From: Membranipora membranacea
Lineage: Eukaryota > Bryozoa > Gymnolaemata > Cheilostomatida > Membraniporidae
DNA length: 64,000 bases
Direction of reading: 5' to 3'
NCBI GenBank assembly: GCA_914767715.1
Contig: OU612065.1
Span: 13,084,001 to 13,148,000, forward strand
Below the pieces are notes generated by a model. It saw nothing but the letters and a program-made list of their open reading frames with translations. It was not told the origin of the DNA and ran no database searches. Positions 46,094 to 58,700 of this stretch are shown piece after piece. Made by a program: the position numbers and the translations under genes. The first letter of the stretch is position 1; the number at the start of each line of letters is the position of its first letter.

Positions 46094-49000
46094 CCACAAC
46101 ATATTATATCAATTATGTTTGATCGGCTTGTTGTTGAGAAGCAGTTGTCTGCTCACAACTCAATCACATTTACCGGATCTGTATGATCTTGATCTAGTAA
46201 GGTAATGCCTAATTGAACCTTTTCTTTTAACTACCACGGCTAGCAATGCCCATAATGTGATTGCGGATATACCATTAACTCAACTGTGTAGGTAGGTACT
46301 GCATATCTTCTATTCTACGCACTGCTTAGAGTTGAACCCTAATATCCACAAGCAAATAAAACACTGTGCAATCTAGTGTAATAAATGTGAAGATTTCTTC
46401 AAATCTAGAATCATTTAGGATACTCTTAGAAATCAATAACCCATGCCACTTGTAACACTAATTTGAGCTTAACTTGCAATGTGACAAAATTTTATTGGAC
46501 TACTGTTATGGTGCTACAAAAATTAAAATAAAACAACTACGTTTCACTGCCGAGACTGTTGAGAACAAAATTTACACATCAAAGGGAACTATTTCCATAC
46601 GCCAATATGAAAGGGGAACCAGTATCTTAAAAAGAAGCTGAAGTCGAAGCTTGGGTATATATACGTCACCTTGTAAATTGTGGTCAGTAGATGTTTAAGT
46701 GAATACGCATATATGGGCTCCGATTAATTCATCAAAGCTGAAAAGTCTCAAAGAATATTTTGGAGATTATAAAAGGGCTAGTCTTCCGTCACTTCTAATT
46801 AATTTGGGTAAACCTTCCCCATCTTTGCAGATAGTTTTGGTTTCCATCTTCTTGTGACGTCTAGTTAATTTTATGAACCCTGCTCCAGATCTCTAAGATA
46901 GTATGAAATTAAGCTTTTAGTGACAGGTATAGTTTTCATTTTTCCACTGGTAATCGTAATCAATTTGAGTAAACCTCCTCCAAATCTTCGGAGGCAATAA
47001 ATAATCTCTCATAGAAATAGAGTCATATTGATGTCTATGGTTTCTCTACAGCAGATCTGAGTTATCCTATCCCGACAAGGAGGTTTACTTGATGGACCAA
47101 TCAGGATGAATAGATTTCCCCCTTTTCATTGGCCAGCAAATCCTCCTGCCCCAGTGTTAAATTTAGACTCCACCTACATTTTTTCTCTCATCCATAACCT
47201 GGGATTCTGAAATTTGGTTTGGACACTCCATGGAAGTCCGTCCCTCCGTTAGAGAATATCATTCTATAATTATCTCAGAAATATATGATAATTGAATAAA
47301 AAGGAAAATTATTGAGAAAAAATTACCTCAACAATAAAGTTTAAAAATAAAAAGATAATGACACATGAATTACTCTCTTTTTATGTAAACAAAAGTTTTT
47401 ACTTTTATACACTCATTGATATCTTCATGTATATTCTTTACACTGAAACTGAAAACTGAACTGAAACTGAATGAAGATATCATTGTGAAAAATAAAACTG
47501 AATTTATCCAGAAAAAAGTTCTTCTCCTCACTCACAGTCACATGCAATGTATGTTGGTCAACTGGTCCGAGATGTTTGAAATATTTACCCCTGGCGGTGG
47601 ACTGCAAGTTTCACTTTTTGGGCAACATGCTCATTTGTCAAATGTTTTATTCAGTAGGGCAGTCACATTACTTTATTAAAAATAAGTGTTGTCGGTGTGT
47701 GGTGTACAACAAACACTACACTACCACATCAGTGACCAGTCACAGTAACTGACATACTACTCTCCTAAATCTATTTATCTATCCTCCACCATCTATGATG
47801 ATCAATCATCATCTGATTAATAGTCTGTCTTTGCCAGCTTTGCTTGGGTGGGGGGGGGGGGGGGTGGAAGAAAGGAGTTACTAAGCAAGGTAGATGATCC
47901 CCCTACCAGACAACAAGCTTCTTAGCTTGTCAAGAAAGTTAGACTCGAGTCGATGATGGATTGAGTCACTGTAGTTGGCCCTACCACTGCAAATTGCTTG
48001 TTTAGGGGTAGATGGAGGGAAGGAGAGGAGATTTTCTTCCACTCATCCAATCCTGGGAAGTGGTCAGCAGCCAACAGGGAAGATTATTCTATCTGCAGCC
48101 AACTAGCTAGGGATTTATTTGCTATAGGCCTACATGGAAGGACTATTTGATTCATGATCAAATACTGTTTTGATTTGAAGTGATGTTCAATGTTGACAAG
48201 GATTTTATTATTATGCTTTTGTCCCAATCAATATAACCTATAGGCCTAATGTATTTAGGAACATTTTATTATAGATAAAGGATGAATTAGTAGATGCAAA
48301 AACTAGACATGAAAAACCATGTGTTCAGTGATAATGTAAGATTTCTTCACAATGAATTTCAATCTTCTCGGCTGCGTTATAGCAGAGCTTACTGAAACAC
48401 AGATAGGTGGCTGCTAAAATCTTGTTTTCAAGCTCTGCTAAATGACTGCTAAATGGTATTTAGCAGACATCAGCCATATCCTTATTGAAACCTCACCCGG
48501 GGATGACTGTGTGCGCATACTTATTTATCATTGTTTATTCACTCTTCGAGTTTAGTCTCTGCGTGTATCAAAAGGCCGACCAGGATACGTTTACACAGCT
48601 CACGCTGACTCTAATACCTACCCATATGACATGTAGCAGACAGCAAGTTTATAACGAATGAGAGAAAAGGCTCGTAAAACATAACCAGTGATTTATACTC
48701 CAACAGCTTCAAGTTTCATAGTAGAAGGACTAAAATCCTAGTGAACTTGAAATTGAACGGTAGGATATGTTTGGCAGATAACATGCAAATTGCATTCAGA
48801 ATCGATCTATATATTCTAAGGCAGGCTTGAAAAGCGGAGGGACTGTGACACATGCATAAAACTTCATGCAGTGAGTCTGAGTTTTATCATTACAAGCGTT
48901 CATAGGCATGCGAAAGGAATCCTGACCACAGTAAATTTGATCCTTTCAGTAAGCATATGCTATTTCGGAGTTGTTGAGCAAGGATTTATTTCTTGTTTTT

Positions 49001-49109
49001 GTTTATGCTCAAGATGATGTTAGGTCATATTCATCAGAAAGTAGAGGTGTTAAACACTATACTACTGCAACATAATCTTTATCTCAGACAATTTCAATAT
49101 CTTCAATAT

Positions 49110-49149
49110 GTTGAACCAAGGAGTTTACTCTTTTACTCCTTGGTTGAAC
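49110..49149. repeat. Short hairpin
   Basis: GTTGAACCAAGGAGT and ACTCCTTGGTTGAAC are inverted repeats with one mismatch around a 10-base loop. Confidence 0.8.
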
Positions 49150-49792
49150 CTTACCTTACTCATCTTGATCAATACCAATGAAGAAGCTTTTGAACAACAA
49201 TTATTTCAGATCACTTCATATGGTCATATGATCTTGATCTGTCTTCAACAGTGCCAAATACAAAATAATGTATACACTTTTATAATAATTGAGATGATTG
49301 TTGCTACAAATGAAGTAAATCATTCACTCGCAGTCAGGTCATTTATTATATTTTTATGGTGTTCAAATCTTGGACATGGTTAAGGCTACAATAATTATAT
49401 TTATTTTTGTTTCTATATTATATTCGTCAAGGAGGCCCCATTTTATAGCGTATTTGGAAGAGGAGGCTTTACATGGATTAAATTTTGTAAAATAAAATTT
49501 TTAGATTAATTTGCTTAGAGTGGGTAGTTGAATTTTTATGCACTGCTGGAGATTAAGGACTGACCCCAAAGACTGAGTAATTTTGGTTTTTGTAGGCTAG
49601 TCGTGCTTGAAATGAAGTTTGAGTAGAAGGGGAACATTTTACTAGCTCCCAAATAACTGGAAAATATATCTTTTTACATGTTTTTCCATCGGAAAAGGAG
49701 AAAAATAGTCTGTGGTTACTCCTATCGGCCCCTTAATATAAAAAATAACCTCTTTTCATCTCTCCAGTTTTGTTACAGCGTGTGTGAAGAAT

Positions 49793-52700
49793 ATGGCTGC
49801 ACTTAAGCAATCAGCAGGTGCTGTATAGGTGATCACCTACAGGATGCTGTCCTGCATGCCCGCATACAGTATCCCTAAGAAGAAAGGTGGGTCAGTAAGG
49901 GACATTCATATGTAATAGTCTCAATGTACTTAAGTTCATGTACATTAATTTCCGAGATGAACTAGATAATAGTAACAATGGATCAACTTATAAATCCCTT
50001 TCATGTAAACTCTGATGTTTTCTTGACAATATAAATACTTTTGTAATGATAACATTATTATAATCACAATTACTGAATTAACTAGCTAGTAAATTAAATA
50101 TTTAGCTCTCTCATTTATTTTGATATCTCCTTACACATAATATGTATGTATGTATGTAAGAAGTTTTGATTTGTTTATCACAGCAAAGTTAAAGCTTGAG
50201 AAGCTATCAGCTGGTAGCCGGGAGTTTCAGGCTTTAAATAAAACGTTCTTCGATAGCATCTTCTCACGCAATGCTATCACCAAGTCCTACTTCGTAGATG
50301 AGATATATGAGATATATAGCCCAGGCTTGGAAACAAAGGTGGGTTGAGAAACTAATGACAAGGATGGTGGAAGTATTCTCAGTTTCAGCAGTAACGTGAA
50401 GTAACTGCCCTTATTGGGTGCTTGTCACATGGCTCAATTGCTCATTATGATGTATCCCTTGCATTATCAAGCTGTGTAGGTAATATCTTTGTGAACATTG
50501 ATATGTATGTATGTCGTGTACTGTTTTCTTTTAGTTTAATCGGTTGCGACGAGAATGGCGAGAAAACTCGTACACAGAAGACATGGTGGCAGACTGTTTT
50601 GGATTCCTCAATGTTGAGTCCAAAACCCTCAAAGATGTGGGGAGATATCTCAAGACTGGCATTGAGATAGGAAACCATCCATACTCATTGATTGGTGATC
50701 CAGAGTTGGGTCAGTCAGCTTCAAATATTATTTTCTATACTGATTCTTTGTTAGAGTTAATATTTGAAGTGTTTTCAGCATAATCTTGCAAAAAATTAAA
50801 AATAGGGGTGCTTTGGAAATGTACATAGTTATAAACAGCAATTATCATGACAGCAAACAGGAATTGAAGAATTGAAGAACTGTGTACCCCCAATATATAT
50901 GCACAGCAGGTTGATAATTGCGCATGTCTTCTCACTAGATGCAGCACTGATTTAATGATTTCGCTATTCAATTTTGCAGTTGCCAGAGAGTCTAAAAAAG
51001 TTGAATTTGTCAATACCCTTTTGCAGCCCTGTAATTACTCGGGTGTTTAGGGTTATAGCTGATTTGTTGGTTAGTTGTGTAGTAGAATTTGTTTTACATT
51101 TTGTTATTTCTAATGTTTTAGGCCTTCAACTCAGCAAGCACGCAGATGTCACATCTGAGAAAATCTTACATGATGGATCACGAACGTTGCTTGTATTCAA
51201 GATGATGAAGGTAATGTGTACAAACAATTGTTTTGAATTGAAGACAATTCATCTTCATAAGAAATAAGGCATGCATAGAGCGCTTGTGGGAACTTTCACG
51301 TATTGTTTAGATGCTGCTCTCTGAGGCTTGTCAATTAGCTGTTATGGCACATTGTCACAGTGATCAGTACAGTTTCCGTCGCTAAATGATCTTGTTCTGG
51401 GTGCTTATCATCAGTTGATTATCTATATATGCATAATTATGTACAGGGTAAAGTGAAGACCGTTGAAGAGCAGATGGAGCATCTTGCTGAGATGAAGAGA
51501 GAACCACAGCTAGGGTTTGACACCCTCACAACTCATGGTTATACTCTAGGCAAGGCAGAGCCTAGTAACCTCTTTCTGTCTAAGATGTATTATGTATATC
51601 ACTTTGAGAGTGAGGATGACATCACTCCCATGCTAGCGCCACCACAAGTCTGCCCAGTAGCTCTGATAACATACAAGCATGCCACATCTCAGCAAGGAAA
51701 TGTTACGTGAGTAGGAATAATCGATCCTTCTAGTGAGATTTTCTCTATGCCTCAACGATAATTGCTAAAGCTAAAATTGTAGGCTAGTCAAATCATCCAA
51801 TGGGCCTCCACTGCGGCTTCGATCAAACAGCTTCGGCTTATATCAAGTGTTAGCAAATCGGTCTATCATATCACTCGCTTTAAAGCCAGATATTTGTATT
51901 TGTTCCAGTAATAAGACAACCTTTGATGTGGGTGCCCTTCACAAGTACCTAGCTACAGGCAAACTGCCCATCTTAGGATTACCCACAGAATCTCGCACTC
52001 TACCTCCTGCTCCTGCGGTGCCGACTCAGCCACAGTCTAGACCAGTCCGCCGTACTGTCGCCTCAAGCTCTAATACTCAGTCTGAAGTTTCCAACAATTC
52101 TCTTTCATCCACGTCACAGCCTGAAGAGGGTAAGGTGTTGAATTTACATATATTATTATGGTGACATGTAATATTTGCCAACTTAACGTGATATATCGGT
52201 TTTTATTTTTCCAGAGATCAACTTTAGATGTTAGAGTAAAGTTAATTTTGATAATTTGCCCCATTGTTTGTATTTTCTCACAAGAATCTTGAAAATGGAA
52301 ACACTGAGTAAGGACAGTGCAATAACATCAGAGCGCTTTTCCGAATAACCTAATAGAAGAATTTTATAAATCACCACTTTGCTTAAACCAGGAAGACGTT
52401 ATATCATATTAAGATTGCCAACGACAGTTAATTACCTATGATGGCCATGTTGCATCCCCATTCTTCTTCACATGGGATTTGACAGATTTTTTTGGTCAGA
52501 AAACATTTTTGAGATATATAATTTGGATTTCAGATCATTACCATTCAGGTAGGTGTTTGATTGAGTGCTACCGATAACATCTAAATCTATGAGAAATCCG
52601 ATCTGCAACCACAGAACAATACCAATATGAATTCTATTAGCCTTGTCAGGCCTCCCCTTGTTTTGGTTAGAGAACCAATCCGGAGTGAGAGAGGGGGGGG

Positions 52701-55700
52701 GGTTGACAAGGCTAGTCAAGTTCCACGGTAGCAGTGGGTGAAAATCTGATTGTTGAACCTTATAATGACGAGTTGCCTACCGCATTAATACACTGTTTTG
52801 CAATCAACCTGAAATTATTTGGTGTTCTGGCTTATTGATTACTCTAGCCTTTCTTGTGATCACTGAGTTTTGTGAATATTACACATTCAGCGCAACTCTA
52901 ACATTCAGCTGTTTGATTTACCTCTGCATTTGTTCATTGATTGTCAGAAAGAAGTTCTTTTTTATGGCCTTCAGGCAGATACAGATATTGAGATCTAATT
53001 GACCATCCTATAAACCAAGCATGAGTCCAGCCAATAATGTTTTACCTAACCTCAAGTCGCACAATATTTATTTATTTCTTGTTTTAATGAATTCAGAGGT
53101 CTACACGTCCACAGATGATATGAGGTCAAGACCCACTTTTGCCAAACTTGATAAGGAATCACGTAAATGGGGCGAGCTCTGCTATTCATTCATGGAGGAT
53201 GTGTCTAGAGATGGAGATTTCCTTAATATAGTAGATATTACATACATAATGGGCACCAAACTGCTGGAAAAGGTAAGGATTAATGAGCAGATTGTTGCCA
53301 TTTATCTGCGTGATTAGCACAAGAAACAGTTGGATGACTCTCAGTTTGTTATACACTTACTGGCATGTTGTTGTGAGATGTAGGCTTACACTGTATGTGT
53401 ATGACGTATTAGCTAACCTGTGTTTTCATCAACAAAACTACCTGCTTTCCAAAATGTCTACCGAATATACTGTTTCTGTGTTTGATAGTTTAACAGGACA
53501 AAGGATATATGGTCAAGCCTCGGATACCCAAAGAGTGGTTTAGTTGAAACATATGGTTACACTGACATTACCAATTACTCAGTGAAACAGCTAGGATCCA
53601 TATGCTCTGATGGGATTAGAGTTGGTAACACGGACAAGTCGCTGCTGGCAAATCCCAACCACGGTATGTTTTCTGGTTCATTTAGCTCAGCACTCTGCGA
53701 CAAAAGAGCTTGAATTAGTGACAGTTACTTCTGTGCCGCTATCTCCACTCGTAACAAAGAACAAATGCTTTGTCGATGTCTATCTAATGTGTTGATTTCA
53801 ACTTGTTGATCTTATTTTGTGTATTTTTGATGTTGAAGGTGTGCAATTGGCACAACATCCTGACAGATTGAACAGTAAGAATGAGATGGCTTATGAGCGA
53901 GTGGTACTAATGATGCGTTACATGCCTGTAAGTTCTGCCATTCTTGGCCACCCAACAAAACTTGTCAAAGTCAACACTTAGCAGTTCAACTTTTAAAGGG
54001 CAACCAAGGTTTCGCAGCAATGCATTAGTGGGTAGTAAATAATGTGCTAGGCAGCATCAGCTTTGTGCATGACACGGCGCAAAACTCAAAGTAGTTGCGG
54101 ACTCTAGGCTGGGTAACACCTCAGTTTAGGGGAGGTTCCAAGACATTGCTTTAATAATGATAGAGCACAGGCTAAATAATAACAGGAACAGGAAACTGCT
54201 CTGTGGTATTCTATTTTAGCTGAGTTTGAGTACCTGATGGATGAATTGTTTCACAAGAATTCTGACTGAATAATCATCAGAATTAGATTTTGTCTTTTTC
54301 CCGATGCAGATGTTGCAATCTGCTATCAATCGATGAGAACTTGTTTGAAACCGTGGTTGCCCTTTAAAGATTTTTCTACCTCATCACAATTTAGTCTGGG
54401 CACCTTCTATGTTCCCATTCCCATCCCGCATTTTAGAAAAATACTTTGGGTCGTCATTCTTTATTCTGATGGTACTCAAGCTATGTGAATTAATTAATTG
54501 CCTTTCCTTCCACTTGGTTTCCATGCATCTCGCAGTGGATTCATAGAACAAATAAATTTGATGTCTTCTGTTTACCGTTTGTGTCATATTTTTGCTCTAT
54601 AGGGACGACAAAAGGAGTTGACTGAGACGTATATGGCTAAAGAGCTGAAGGAGCCCATGTACGGATATGATAGTCTGGTATCTGATCGCAGACAGAAGAA
54701 TAGTAGTCATCTGTCTCAGCTAACCTATATCTATGGTTATAAGGACAGCCATACTGTTGAATCGATCCCTACTCATGTGCTGCCTGTTGCTTTTGTCAGA
54801 GTCAGGTTCAGGAAAGGACTGAAGTAAGCCTATGTAACGACAAATTAATTCTGTTCACAACCCTATATTCTGAAATTTATCAACATATGAACCTCAAATA
54901 GGAATACTGATTCTGGCGGTATGACTTAATCAAATTTCATGATCTGCTTTGTCTGTGCTCAGTTTTTCTTGTATACAGTATAAATGTGGAGAAACTTTAA
55001 ACTGCTACAAGTGCTTCTGATATTTCTTCATCCAGGTACAAGATTCCGGTCATCAAAGGTCCAAACATAGAGATGCTCATCAAGTGCATGCAGACGCTGC
55101 CTAAACCTAAAACACCTACATCAGAGGCAGCAGTGAGTAACGATGAGCCTGCGGATCAGGAACATGGACCAGCTAAGAGGCGGCCATATGCAAGTTACAT
55201 AGCCTCAACGACTGGGCAAAACTTAGTCAAACCCACAGACCATCGGACTAATGATGTCCAACATGGCAATTCATCTGCAGCTACTCAAGCAATGGGGAAA
55301 TCAGCAGTACTGCCTGGCATGTATACTCCCAGTATGCTCAGGCAAACTAACCAGATGAAAAAGACAAAGTATCAGCTAGCTCTGGCAGCCAAGTCTGCAA
55401 GGTCTGCCAACACTACTGTGAAACCCGCAGTAATAGCCTCTAGTCAGCAAAGTGGTGATGTGAAATCTACAACCAGTGGAGCAGGTGCAAAAAAGTTGAC
55501 TGACTTTCCCAAGCCAGCTGTAAACCCTTTTAAGGGACTCAAAGAAAAACTAAAGATGATGAAGGGAAACCAGTCATCATCACCTGAGCCCTCAGCTGTG
55601 ATAACTGACGCAGCTGCAACCGATGCTGAGGGTCCGAAAAATAAACAACAGCTGATCAAATCTCAAACAGCCTCTAAATCTGTACAGCCATCTCATTCTA

Positions 55701-58700
55701 GTCAAAATACTCAGACAGTAAAACCTTTCATACAACCTGCTCAGCATAAAACTGCAGATCTCATTGAAACAGAGAGTACAGACGATGAGACTCAGGGCTC
55801 TGATTCTGACTTAGCTGTACCAAAGCTGAGCTATAGAAAGAGGCTAGTGGTGAGCTCAGCTGAGTCAGCCACAGAGTCGGAGACTGATTCACCTACAAGG
55901 GCTGCTCGCAGAAGGAGCCAGAGAATCATTGATTCCGATTCTGAGGCGGAAGAAGCACTCATCAAGAGGCCTAGTATCAAAGGAAAGAACAGGTTCCGCA
56001 GAACGCCGAGTAAGTTATCTTAGTGTGTTACTCTAACAGTATATACCAGTACAGTTATCACGCTCCATTGAAATCCTACTTGTTCCCTCATTTGTGCCGA
56101 AAAGTGCTACATTGTCAATCTTGCCTAAAATAAGTAGGTTTTTATATTGTTCAAACCCAAAGTGTCTGTTAACAAGCTGGGCAAAATGTGCGGAATATAG
56201 TGCAAGCTTTGCTTACTTATACACGCTGTCAGGCCCACTAATATCAGTATAATCACACGCTTCTTAACTCTTTCTTCTCCTAATTAGATTTTGTGGTTAA
56301 AGGTAAGTTGGACGGAATTTACCCCATTCTTGTTCTAACATTGTCATACATTAAAACCATTAATGCACACACTGTTTAAATTATGCATCTGTTTGCTGAT
56401 CATCCAAAGACTGTCATGAAATTGTCAGTGTCTTCATAATATGACGATGAAAGTCTGATTAACAGGCATTAAGCAGAAAGATTCTAATTACCAATATTTA
56501 GTTGAAAACCACATTAAGTACTTTGCACTGCGATACATTCTGGCCTTAATGTCACAATGATGTTGATCAATTACAGAAGTAATATTGTTTTATGGAAGTT
56601 TTAAATACGTAAATATTGGATGTTAAAGAGAGAATGACACTTAGGAACTACATTACATTTAGTCTCTGGTTAAGGAAATCTTGGCTTTGTAGAGGGGACG
56701 TCCCTAGCAGTTTTCTAAGTACTCAAAATTTAACTTTAAACCCAAATATGAAGTCCTGACTGATTTTAATGACCAGTTGCTAAGCTCAAACGTTCTCAAA
56801 GCAAAGCCAATAACATGTTACCATCACAATGCTATTTTTCTCTGCTATTCTCTTGTTGCTGCTCATTCAGCTGTTTTTCTTTCTTTGTTCAGCTCTCTCC
56901 CACACTGCTGCCTATCTATCAGATAAGAAGTGTACTACTTTCCTCGGGGATGATGCACCAGTCATTGAAGAACTGGGATCTGAGGATACGGATTGTGAGT
57001 TATCTCCCTATTAGCTTGTTATTTATGCTACTTCTGTTGAAGGGTAAAACTAGGGAAAATCTTGTGTAGTCTGAATGTTTTATAAATCTATTTAATGTGC
57101 AGACATTGTTGAAAACAGGTGATCATGACACAACACGGCAGATTTCTAAGAATGAACAGCAGAACGTTGGTTTCCTCACATGTGAGGTTACAATATCTGT
57201 CTTCTGTAAGCAGAAGCAGTCGGTGTGCTGGCAGGTTGAAGCCTACCTGTGGTGTGAAGACCCAGTAGTAAGTGGACCAAAAGTAGGGCTCGAACACAAT
57301 ACGGTCAATATATGCTTATTGAAGAGACGGTGGTTGGCTAACTGTCTAACTAGGGAACATTCCACATGAGTCTGTTCAATCTCCGGGATGTCATTACAAC
57401 ACTACTGTCCTTTCCACTTTTGATCTGCTTATCCTTATCATAATTGTTCGATGATGTTTGGTAGATGAGACTGAGGAAACAGAAAAGAAGCATGTCGCGG
57501 GAACTCTTCCACTAGCCAGCAATACATTCACTGGAGGAAGTGCTGAGATCCCACAATGGCAGCACCCACTTATACCTACAATACATCTGTCTAGGCTAGA
57601 GTTTCCACACAGAATCGTTAAGACAGGTATGGAATGTAGGATGTGATGATGCCCCATGGAGGTTCTACATAGCAGGAAAAATTTTTTTGAGATTAAGATT
57701 TTTGTAAAGCTGGGACACAATAATCCTTACTGGTGAGACTTTCTTTAGTGTGACTCAACTACAATTCATAACTATTTTGACGTCACCTTTCCTCTTATGC
57801 ATAGTCACTGAGCTGCAGCCAAAGACTCGTATAAACATTATCAAAAAGTCATCTAGGAAAAGACATATTCTATATGACTCTATGTATGAGGCGTATCACC
57901 CCACAGTATTTCAAGGAAAACAAGAATAAATGCTCAAAAGAAGGGAACTTTTGCTTCTTCATGTTGCTATGATATAAGATTTGCACGCATTTATATTGTC
58001 ATAAATATCTCAACAAAGTCATGCATCAGGACTAATTTTCGCATTATGGTATGTTCAAGTACAGAATGTATGTAGCTGATGTTTTATTCCACAACAGATG
58101 TTCCGGTGTCCAGCTATTCTGTGACCTTTGACCCAGTAGTATTCAGCACCCATGTGATGGGAGATAACCCAGAGAGTGACTCATCATCAGATGAGGCAGA
58201 GTTGACCACCAAAGGTAAGCTGTTAAATATCATTATGATGAGCAAAGAAACCACTGTTGAACTAGAAATATCAGCTGTTAGAACCATCACATCATGAGTT
58301 GCATGCTATCTTGTTAGTTTGTATTCATGAGACAAGAAAAGGGTTTTTTTGAGTTAAAAGAAACAGGATTGTATCTGCTCCCTCCTTATTATAAACCTTC
58401 ATTATAAGAGCATTATGATTTGCCTGATATCTTCTAATACCATCCACTAGAGAAATTATTTCGTCGATTTGGTTGACTTGAGGTTGCATGCTGCACATTG
58501 ATGTACATGATCTCGCCTTCCATTTAATTTTACTGTTACTCCGAACCTTTCAGTACAAATTCATTGCTTTTTGCAGTCAAATTTGTGGCCAAAACATACA
58601 GCCGACGACAGAACACTACTGCTCCTACTGTATCAACCCCTCGAGTTTCCTCAGAGAATACCGGTTGTACTGCTGATAATGATAGTAACGACTCAAGTAA

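Larger units (their letters stand above)
43400..49792. other. Intergenic region upstream of the TASOR-like gene
   Basis: No gene recognised. Contents: a weak tRNA-like start at about 45330-45400 (CCGCTGGTCAAGTGGTAGACG), an (AAC)n microsatellite at 46071-46093, a 15-G run at 47850-47864, and a small hairpin at 49110. I could not define a promoter for the downstream gene. Confidence 0.4.
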
